A stretch of 64,000 nucleotides of DNA. Source: Alteromonadaceae bacterium. GTDB taxonomy: Bacteria > Pseudomonadota > Gammaproteobacteria > Enterobacterales > Alteromonadaceae. Shown here piece by piece: positions 26,674 through 34,046 of this stretch. Numbering within the stretch: position 1 is the stretch's first letter; the number at the start of each line of letters is the position of its first letter. The stretch covers positions 87,902-151,901 of the forward strand of contig WKFJ01000054.1 of assembly GCA_014872785.1 (NCBI GenBank). Reading direction: 5' to 3'. The notes below the pieces were generated by a model. The model saw only the letters and a program-made list of their open reading frames with translations. It was not told the DNA's origin and searched no databases. Both the position numbers and the translations under genes were made by a program.

Positions 26674-27468
26674 CTAATTCCTTGTCACAATTTGTTCAGT
26701 CGCTTCTTCCAATTCTTCGTCTAATTCCATGGTTAATGCGGCCCACAGACCGGTGCTGACCACTAGGTATATGAAGAAAGCGATAAGTGTTACTCTGTGC
26801 CAGCGCGAAATAGGTGCCAATCGACCTGGCTGGTCATTGTTGCGATTGTGGAGGTAGGGTTGTGAAATTAGATGTTTTTGACCGAGATCTATTGCATCGA
26901 GCTCTGAAATTTCAGTCAGCGCATTTCTGATAAACTCTAGTTTGCCCGGGTTATTAAACAACCTGCCTCTAAACCCTTGCCAGAACACGCAAAGATACAC
27001 ATAGGCTAGCTGTTTCATAGTAGGGGACATTTGTTGCCCCTTATTGTCAGAGTCAATTAAGTCCTCAACTCGTTGAATCAATTTATGTCCGGCGTTACGA
27101 CTGGAAAATAAGGTTTTTTCTAACAGCAAGTGCAACCATTCATTTTGATGGGGCCAGCGAACCATGCGCAGTAATTGGTCGTCAATGAGGGCAACAATAG
27201 CGTATTGAGCTTGCACATAGACAATGTATTGGCCAGAAGAGGCAATTGTTTTAACGCGTTCATGTTGTGAGTTGAGGAAGCTCAGTAATTGTCTGTGCAC
27301 GTGGCGAGGCACATCTGTAACCTCCACACCCTCCGAATTAACAATGCGTTGTTCGTCATCAAAGTGACGTTCAACATCGGTTTTCAGCGCACACCAAAAC
27401 GACATGCTTTCTTCAAATGCTTGAAGAATTAGCTGTCCGTGTTTGATTGTGCTTGGTGAAACGCTCAT
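26674..27468 (-). CDS. tssL: T6SS membrane-complex protein TssL (DotU)
   Basis: A 264-residue DotU-type protein with a cytoplasmic helical domain (YAIVALIDDQLLRMVRWPHQNEWLHLLLEKTLFSSRNAGHKLIQRVEDL; VYLCVFWQGFRGRL) and a single C-terminal membrane anchor (LIAFFIYLVVSTGLWAALTM). No OmpA/peptidoglycan-binding extension is present. It lies between tssK and tssM. Confidence 0.93.
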   Translation of the reverse strand: MSVSPSTIKHGQLILQAFEESMSFWCALKTDVERHFDDEQRIVNSEGVEVTDVPRHVHRQLLSFLNSQHERVKTIASSGQYIVYVQAQYAIVALIDDQLLRMVRWPHQNEWLHLLLEKTLFSSRNAGHKLIQRVEDLIDSDNKGQQMSPTMKQLAYVYLCVFWQGFRGRLFNNPGKLEFIRNALTEISELDAIDLGQKHLISQPYLHNRNNDQPGRLAPISRWHRVTLIAFFIYLVVSTGLWAALTMELDEELEEATEQIVTRN

Positions 27469-27504
27469 TAACGTCGCCTCACTTACTTACCGATGTTTTG
27501 TGCA

Positions 27505-28896
27505 TTATTTACTCGTTTTCCTTGGAACAAACCAGTTTACGACGGCAGGTGCATGCTCCGTTAAAGAAGCGTCAGAACCCGCAATAATTAGGCGCTGTTT
27601 TGCAGCCACAAACTCTCTGTCTACTTTGACCTCAAAGAATATTTCATCGTCTCCTTCAAGGAGTTTCAATGACTTGAATTCTTTCACTTTTTCACGCTCT
27701 GCGCCGAGCGTTCTAGAGAGCAATAACAACTCCCAGTTGTTTTCTGTGGCGATCATGGCGTTTTCTAACCATTCTGCAAGTTTCTCTCGACTTGAACCTT
27801 GTGCCAGTTTACAGGATAAATTGAACACGCCATTTTCTGGCAGGAACTCAACCGGCGTTGAAAATTCATTGTCTTCATTTACATCAAATGGAATACAAGT
27901 GAAGTCAAGTCTTATGCTATCTGCGATATCGCGAATGAATTCCAACACCATGGTAAAGGTGGTGTCTAAGTCATTGTGACGATACTCGGTAAACGCTGGA
28001 GGCAGTAGATCCGGGTGGATAATCGCCATTTGTCCAGCCATACCCAAAAGAGCCATATATAGCTGTTGCGGATGCACGCAGTCACTATTAAGTAGTACTT
28101 CTACAGTGGGAAGGCTCGAGGTTAAATAGTGAATACGGCGCTTTTGAAAACTACTAACGACGCTGCTTTGCCCTTGAGTATCGGTGAAAAAGTTACGAAG
28201 ACCCGTCGCTTTGGTGCGCAGTTCTGATACTAACGACTCAACGTCTTTACCTAGCGTGACCTGCAGTGGCGCGTGGGTTTTGTTCACCTGCAATACAGGC
28301 GGCGTATACTTTAAGACTTGGAAACTGCCATCATAGGTTTTTTCCATCTTGAGGATTGGAAAACTACTATAGTTTGGCGATAGCTGATTATCCACTAGTA
28401 ACAACATGCGAGGGCGCAATCTTACCAAGTCAATTTGGTTTTGCATGTCATTTTGGTCAATGACCTTACCCACGTTGATACTGTCGTAACGCTTTAATTC
28501 ACTGTCTACGTCACTGGCGCATCCGTCACTTAGTACTGGAACCGCTAAATGCACAAAGAATGGCTTTTGCGGCTGAATATCCTGTATTTTCGACAGTTCT
28601 AAGCTCAGCTCTTGCGCGCCTTCCAACTCTTGTTTTTTCTGGAAATCTAACGCGTATTTAGTAATGGTGCCATCGGGCATAACGGCATGTACTTTATTAA
28701 CAATAAGTTTGTCGTAAGTAATAGCGTCCTGGTCGATATCCAGCTCGGTTACGCCCCAATAAAATGGGCTAACTCGTTGCAACTGGTGGAACATTGTTTG
28801 TTCCAAATAGATATTATTTTGTTGGAAGTGCTGCGGTGACAGCAGCATGCCTTCAAACCATTGAACCGGATCTGGAGTGGGGGTTAGTGACTTCAT
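27505..28896 (-). CDS. tssK: T6SS baseplate protein TssK
   Basis: A 463-residue protein with the diagnostic N-terminus VQWFEGMLLSPQHFQQNNIYLEQ. TssK trimers link the baseplate to the TssL/TssM membrane complex. The length is normal. Its ATG overlaps the stop of tssJ by one base. Confidence 0.95.
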   Translation of the reverse strand: MKSLTPTPDPVQWFEGMLLSPQHFQQNNIYLEQTMFHQLQRVSPFYWGVTELDIDQDAITYDKLIVNKVHAVMPDGTITKYALDFQKKQELEGAQELSLELSKIQDIQPQKPFFVHLAVPVLSDGCASDVDSELKRYDSINVGKVIDQNDMQNQIDLVRLRPRMLLLVDNQLSPNYSSFPILKMEKTYDGSFQVLKYTPPVLQVNKTHAPLQVTLGKDVESLVSELRTKATGLRNFFTDTQGQSSVVSSFQKRRIHYLTSSLPTVEVLLNSDCVHPQQLYMALLGMAGQMAIIHPDLLPPAFTEYRHNDLDTTFTMVLEFIRDIADSIRLDFTCIPFDVNEDNEFSTPVEFLPENGVFNLSCKLAQGSSREKLAEWLENAMIATENNWELLLLSRTLGAEREKVKEFKSLKLLEGDDEIFFEVKVDREFVAAKQRLIIAGSDASLTEHAPAVVNWFVPRKTSK

Positions 28897-29429
28897 TATT
28901 CGGTATCTCCTTCCGCTTCACCGCCAGGGGCTTGTCCTAGCATCGTCATTTGCCCGGCATCGAAAATTAGCCAAGGCGTTGCAACCTCAGATAATACTGC
29001 TTTCGCGTTTGGGTTGGTAGGGAAAAAAGCAAATGCGAATACGGCTTTTGCCTGGCCATGTCGCTCGGGTAGTTGCGTCATAATCTCACTGTAACCAGGA
29101 ACAATCTCTCTGTGTACAATATCCATATTCATACCATAGCTGGCTTTGTAACCACTTCTTTCGTTAAACCATTGCTGTGCACTAACGCTAGTCAGCAGGG
29201 TAGTAAGATTTTCATCATAGGCAAATACAATATCAACGGACACTGCGTGCTTTAATGCGGTGCTCGGGTTTACTTTTAAGCCAATAGATTTTACTGCATT
29301 GTCGGTGTGCCATGGATTGACGGTGGCTACACTGGTTTCTATCGCCGAACTAATCGTTGAGCAGCCCGAAACAAATACGCTCAGTATCAATGCAACAGCG
29401 AATAAGTGATGACGGTTTGCACTTATCAT
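28896..29429 (-). CDS. tssJ: T6SS outer-membrane lipoprotein TssJ
   Basis: A 177-residue lipoprotein. The signal peptide ends in the lipobox VSGC (FAVALILSVFVSGCSTISS). The mature part contains the TssJ pattern VNPWHTDNAVKSIGLKVNPSTAL...VDIVFAYDENL and AFAFFPTNPNAKAVLSEV. It anchors TssM to the outer membrane. It overlaps the PAAR-like gene by 4 bases. Confidence 0.88.
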   Translation of the reverse strand: MISANRHHLFAVALILSVFVSGCSTISSAIETSVATVNPWHTDNAVKSIGLKVNPSTALKHAVSVDIVFAYDENLTTLLTSVSAQQWFNERSGYKASYGMNMDIVHREIVPGYSEIMTQLPERHGQAKAVFAFAFFPTNPNAKAVLSEVATPWLIFDAGQMTMLGQAPGGEAEGDTE

Positions 29430-29827
29430 GAGAGCACCATTACTTTTACTTGACTGGGCGACAAATTAATTCCAGGCACGTTTGAAATGAAGCCATTTTG
29501 TAATGACATATCTAAAAAGCGGGTGCTTGGCATACACTGGAAAAACGTCCGAAAGCTGCCCAAACAGTTCATTTTTTTTCCCATGAATTGATTAGACACA
29601 ATACCACCCAAGGGTATAGATACTTCGTTACCGTTGCTCAACATAGTTTGAGTGAGCAGATTATGTGCCGGCATTGCACTAATGAAGTGGTTAGTGATAT
29701 TGGGAATTGCCAGCGTTGAAAAGGCAAAGTTAGGCAAGGGGATAGGGATCGGACCAATAGGCGTGATGATCTTACACACATCAAGTATGCCTAATGAGAG
29801 TGCTGGAAATTGTGTTTTACAAAACAT
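29426..29827 (-). CDS. PAAR-like (DUF4150) protein
   Basis: A 133-residue protein of the DUF4150/PAAR-like group (KTQFPALSLGILDVCKIITPIGPIPIPLPNFAFS; NEVSIPLGGIVSNQFMGKKMNCLGSFRTFFQCMPSTRFLD). Such proteins form the sharp tip on VgrG. No toxin domain is fused to its C-terminus, unlike many DUF4150 effectors. It follows the DUF3540 gene by 5 bases. Confidence 0.82.
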   Translation of the reverse strand: MFCKTQFPALSLGILDVCKIITPIGPIPIPLPNFAFSTLAIPNITNHFISAMPAHNLLTQTMLSNGNEVSIPLGGIVSNQFMGKKMNCLGSFRTFFQCMPSTRFLDMSLQNGFISNVPGINLSPSQVKVMVLS

Positions 29828-29832
29828 TCCGG

Positions 29833-30393
29833 TCAGCCCATGTTAATTCGGTCTGCATCCATTTTTAAATCTTTAGATGCGGTGATAAGTTGTTGCTCGC
29901 CGTGGCTTTTTAACAGTTTTTTAGCTTCAAAATCAATATGTTCTGATTTGTTTAGGTATTGATTACTCAATTGTATTAACGAACCCTGCACACTTTGTAG
30001 CATTGATTGTGCGTAGTGATTTATTTTTCCCACTGCCGCGTTAAAATTGATTTCTTGCAAAACATTCATTTGTAGCTTTTGCGCAACATTAAAAACCATG
30101 TTTTTTGCGTTAATTACCAAACCCTGATGGTTCGGAACAGACAACTTGCGAATACCAGGAGCCTGCTTGTCCTTTTGTTGCAATACCATAGTGATAAAGG
30201 CTTGCTGCTGTTGCTGCCAATACAGTACTTGGTCACCCATTTGAGGCTCGATTAAGCAGCCAGTAGCGCGCAGCGCAACGACATTGTTATTTAACACGTA
30301 TTCTTCCCCGCGCACTTCGATAATTTCTGATTGGTGCATACAAATCTGAAATGTTTCAGTAAAGGTAGAATGATGTTCAACGTTAATACCCAT
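29833..30393 (-). CDS. DUF3540 T6SS-associated protein
   Basis: A 186-residue protein. An N-terminal OB-like region (VALRATGCLIEPQMGDQVLYWQQQQQAFI) is followed by beta-repeat material (LVINAKNMVFNVAQKLQMNVLQEINFNA). DUF3540 genes typically accompany DUF2169, DUF4150 and VgrG genes; a role in tip or effector loading is suspected but unproven. It lies 2 bases after the pentapeptide gene. Confidence 0.78.
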   Translation of the reverse strand: MGINVEHHSTFTETFQICMHQSEIIEVRGEEYVLNNNVVALRATGCLIEPQMGDQVLYWQQQQQAFITMVLQQKDKQAPGIRKLSVPNHQGLVINAKNMVFNVAQKLQMNVLQEINFNAAVGKINHYAQSMLQSVQGSLIQLSNQYLNKSEHIDFEAKKLLKSHGEQQLITASKDLKMDADRINMG

Positions 30394-30395
30394 TT

Positions 30396-31442
30396 TTATG
30401 CTGCAGCCTCCACTTCAAGTCGCAAGGGATCAGTTTTACGTACTGTTTTGGTTTTACACTTGTGCCAGTTGCTATCGGAATCTTGAATGCCATGCCAATT
30501 ACTGTGGTCAAATTCACATTGCTTAAAATCGCATTCATTCCAAATAGAATTAGCCATATCGGATAGGGCAAAAGAGACCGTTTCAAAGGTACTTTTGTCA
30601 TAGCTTGCCTCTACCCACTGGGTCTGCTCGCAGTTAGTGCGCTGCAGCGAGAGTTCAGTACCTTTTGATTCGGTGAAATTAGCTTGCAGTAAATCGCAAT
30701 CAGAAAATATCGATTTTGAAAACGTCGCTTTAATGAAGAGAGCCTGTGGCAGCTGACAGTCAGAAAATGTGGTGTCACTGAATTCACAGCCGATAAACCC
30801 ATTCGCGGTCAAGGTTGCGTTGGTAAAGAGACAGTGTTCGAATTTACTGTCGTTAAAAGAGCAGTAAGCCCACTTAACCTCATTGAATTGTTGCTCAGTA
30901 AACTCACATTTTAACAACATGCCTTTTTCGAAACTGCAATCAATGATGTCCACAACTGAAAAATCGAGTTCATTCATTGCAAAATTATTGAGCTCTGATC
31001 TATCGAAACTCAGTGAAACTACTTCACAAGTTAACAGCGCCGTATCAAGCCATTCTCCGTCTGAAAACGCAAAACTATCAATATGGGAATTGCTCAGAAC
31101 ACATCGTTGAACTCGGCATTTTTCAAAGCTCACCGAGGTTAACGATGATTCATTGAATCCCATTTGTAAAAGCATACCGTTGCTAAAAGTCACTGTGTTC
31201 ATGTTTGAACGGTGCACAGAGCCCGTGGTTAGATTGCATTGCTCGAAATTGCAGTTCTCGAAAGTGCACTCAATAAAATTAACATTGTTGAACGAACACT
31301 GGTTAAAAACCATGTCCTTAAATAGCACTTGCTGGAATGTCGCATCTACGAGCTCAAGGTTATCGAACGCTACGTCTGTCACGTCACTCTGTTCTATCAA
31401 TCTATTTAATCGTGCTTTTCTAAGCAGCGTGTCGATCGGCAT
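30396..31442 (-). CDS. Pentapeptide-repeat protein
   Basis: A 348-residue protein almost entirely built of pentapeptide repeats with Phe/Leu centres (e.g. FNQCSFNNVNFIECTFENCNFEQCNL split into five-residue units), predicted to fold as a square right-handed beta-helix. It belongs to the DUF2169/DUF3540/PAAR-like module downstream of VgrG. Cargo adaptor or structural role is inferred from context. It is likely cytoplasmic or secreted with the spike. Confidence 0.82.
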   Translation of the reverse strand: MPIDTLLRKARLNRLIEQSDVTDVAFDNLELVDATFQQVLFKDMVFNQCSFNNVNFIECTFENCNFEQCNLTTGSVHRSNMNTVTFSNGMLLQMGFNESSLTSVSFEKCRVQRCVLSNSHIDSFAFSDGEWLDTALLTCEVVSLSFDRSELNNFAMNELDFSVVDIIDCSFEKGMLLKCEFTEQQFNEVKWAYCSFNDSKFEHCLFTNATLTANGFIGCEFSDTTFSDCQLPQALFIKATFSKSIFSDCDLLQANFTESKGTELSLQRTNCEQTQWVEASYDKSTFETVSFALSDMANSIWNECDFKQCEFDHSNWHGIQDSDSNWHKCKTKTVRKTDPLRLEVEAAA

Positions 31443-31488
31443 CTTGCCACCTCCGTAATGCTAGAGGAGCAACGTTGGTCGCATCAAT

Positions 31489-33246
31489 TTAGTTAGACTG
31501 ATGCACATACGCTAAAACTGCGTCGGCTTGATAAAAATTGCTGTCATTAAGTTTACAGCGCAATAGCTGAGTCTGTCGGAGCAATGAACCGTAAAAAGTA
31601 CTGTGTTGTAGCTTACAATCGTGTAGTCGTGACTCAGACATTACACACTGAATAAAGCGAGCTGATAATAAATTACTACCGTGAAAATCAGAATCGCCTA
31701 AGTCACACATGGTAAATTGCGCCGACGTTGCTTGCAGATGTTCTGCTGATACACGACGCAGACCGCATTGCTCGGCAACACAGCTGGAAAAATTGGCCGA
31801 TGTCATCAGTGTTTCCCCCGAAAACTGACAACGCTCAAGTTTGGTTTCTGTAAAGTTTGCAACCGATAGGTTGCTGTCTAAGAATGCGCTGCGCGTCAAT
31901 TGCGAACCACTAAAGCGTGTAAACCTAAAATCAACGTTGAAACTGACGAACATTTCCCCGTGACAACCAACAAAATCATTATCGCTCATGTTGCTGTTAT
32001 TAATGCAAAGCGTTGTAATATTTGCGCCATTAAAAACGCTTTTTACTATGCTAGCCTCGGAAATAATCGCCGTTTTAAAAATCGCAGAGTTGAAATCGCA
32101 ATTTCTCAAATTTGTTTTAACGAATAAGGCTTTTTGTAAATCACATTGAGCAAAGTTATTGCCATAGCCAATGACACTTGAAAAGTTAGCATCCTTCAAC
32201 TGAGCTGACGTAAATGTACTGTTGGTTATTAGTGCTCCTAAAAGAGCTGCTTCACAGAGGTTGGCATTTTTAAAACTGGTGTTGTTAAACGTACAGTTCT
32301 CAAAGTTACAACCGGTTAAATCGATACCGTCCAAAACTAAGTCTGACAAATCCGCGCCAGCCCAGTTGCGATGGTGTAATGATTCTTGGTTCTCTAAAGC
32401 GTTGATAAATATAGCGCGCCTTGCTTGTGCTTCGTCGGTATTAGGTTTGTCAGACAATGGCTCTGAGGCAAGTTGTTGCGCCTTAAATTGATTTTCTTGA
32501 ATTAACTTAAGTTGTTCTTCGTCAATCTCCAAAGCCTCATTTTTAGCCATTTCTTGCATGGAAATGATTTGCTCGGTGACATCATCTTTAGTTTGTAATT
32601 CTGCCAGTTTCTCTGGATCCGCAGACTTCATCGTCTTTTCAGCCATGGCTTGAGCCTCTTCAAGCTCCTTTTCCATTTCTTTGCGTTGTTTCTCAGCCTC
32701 TTCTTTTTGTTTCTTGACATCGTCCATCAATTTTTTGCCGTCGAAGTCACCGCGCTCAATGGCTTTTTGTGCGACAACAACGTTTGGCTCTGGCATGTCA
32801 GGTTGTTCAAAACCTTGAGGGATTTCACCGTTGTTTTGTTCCTTCACATCCTCCAAAAACTGCTCTTTGTGTTCTTCTTGCAAAGCTTTTTTCTGAGCGA
32901 TTTCGTCTTGAATTTCTTGTTCTTCCGCCCGCAATTGTTCAGCAGATTTGGCTGGCGAAAGCTGACTTTCATTAAACATGGCCTCAGCCGCTGTTTCAGG
33001 ATCTAAACGCAATGCCAACATCTTTTGGTAATATTCCAACGTACGTGGTTCATCCTTTAGATGTTCAAAGGCAAGCAAATGAGCGTCGACATCAAGTGAA
33101 TCCAGCTGCTCAACCTCAATCTGACCGTGGAAAATGCATGCCCCTACAGAGATGTCGGGGAATAACCACAAGGTATCTAAGTTAAGTTCGATTTCTCTAA
33201 ACCCATGATGCTTACTTTGAATAAACGATCTTGCTTTTACGCCAGG
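31489..33246 (-). pseudogene. C-terminal part of the DUF2169-pentapeptide protein (frame-broken)
   Basis: This frame is the continuation of the upstream DUF2169 gene. Its first in-frame start-like codon is a TTG at 33171 (MWLFPDISVGACIF), but the same frame is open back to about 33246 and there encodes GVKARSFIQSKHHG...ELNLDTLWLFPD, the conserved end of DUF2169. After it come a long charged coiled-coil region (about 170 residues rich in E, K, Q) and a pentapeptide-repeat domain of about 270 residues. The combined gene would be about 850 residues. Whether the downstream half is translated on its own is doubtful, as no good ribosome site precedes the TTG. Confidence 0.75.
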
Positions 33247-34037
33247 AAGCTGCCCTGAAAATTTGGCGAATTAGGCACTAAATTGGTTAGTTTATATTGC
33301 TCATCTCCAACCAAGTATTGCTTTAGCCATTGGTCTGGTCGCGCTTGTTGAAAATAATGGAAGTCCATATCTGGCGCCAGGTTAGGGAAGTGTTCCTCCT
33401 GCCAATTTTGCGATTTAAAGTCTCCGTAATATTGAGTCCTTAAGTCGTTTGTAAGCGGTAAACAACCAAAACCTTCGCTGGGGTAATTGCTGTTCATGCT
33501 CTTAAACGGTTTATCAAAAACCTCGATATTAGGTGCTTTTAGCGGCGTTTTCTTTTTATCAGCGTAAACACCACAACCTAGCGGATTGTTCTGATAGCCT
33601 TGGCCACCATAACTGTTTTCATCGTTAAGTTTAACGGATTCAATGGCGCTAGCGTCGGTTAAACTATAGCCAAAAAATCCTTTCTTAAACTCTCGATTAC
33701 CCTGAATCGTGATTTGTTTGTGCTGATTTGAAATCTCGATTTTAGCTTCAAACGGGTCTTCACCTTCACCATTAGGGTGGTATGCCGTCCCCATTAACAG
33801 AAACTCTGCTTTTGGTTTAGGCATTACCAAATCAAGAAGCTGGTTTTGCAGTTCTTCTTGAATAATTGGCCACTGTAGAAATTCCTCAGGGATGGGGGCT
33901 GATTCGTCGGTTTCTAAACCAACACCCGGTACCTTCATGTCGAAAAATACTACAGGAGCCGACACAAACCAGTGTTTGTGATTAAAGCTGTAAGATTTTT
34001 GCAGACAACCTAAGCGTCTAGGTTTAATGAGCTTCAT
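33237..34037 (-). CDS. DUF2169 domain protein, N-terminal part before a frameshift
   Basis: A 266-residue frame with the first part of DUF2169 (WFVSAPVVFFDMKVPGVGL...; NPLGCGVYADKKK; HFPNLAPDMDFHYFQQARPDQWL; LVGDEQYKLTNLVPNSPNFQG). It ends in SFLA-stop at 33237, exactly where the family continues with a conserved PGV[KR]AR motif in the -1 frame. DUF2169 proteins are adaptors that load cargo onto VgrG/PAAR tips. It lies 9 bases after vgrG. Confidence 0.8.
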   Translation of the reverse strand: MKLIKPRRLGCLQKSYSFNHKHWFVSAPVVFFDMKVPGVGLETDESAPIPEEFLQWPIIQEELQNQLLDLVMPKPKAEFLLMGTAYHPNGEGEDPFEAKIEISNQHKQITIQGNREFKKGFFGYSLTDASAIESVKLNDENSYGGQGYQNNPLGCGVYADKKKTPLKAPNIEVFDKPFKSMNSNYPSEGFGCLPLTNDLRTQYYGDFKSQNWQEEHFPNLAPDMDFHYFQQARPDQWLKQYLVGDEQYKLTNLVPNSPNFQGSFLA

Positions 34038-34046
34038 CTTACACCT

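Noticed and set aside
33171..33173. TTG at 33171 as a true start of the pentapeptide protein
   Set aside because: The frame upstream encodes conserved DUF2169 residues, so the TTG is an internal Leu codon.
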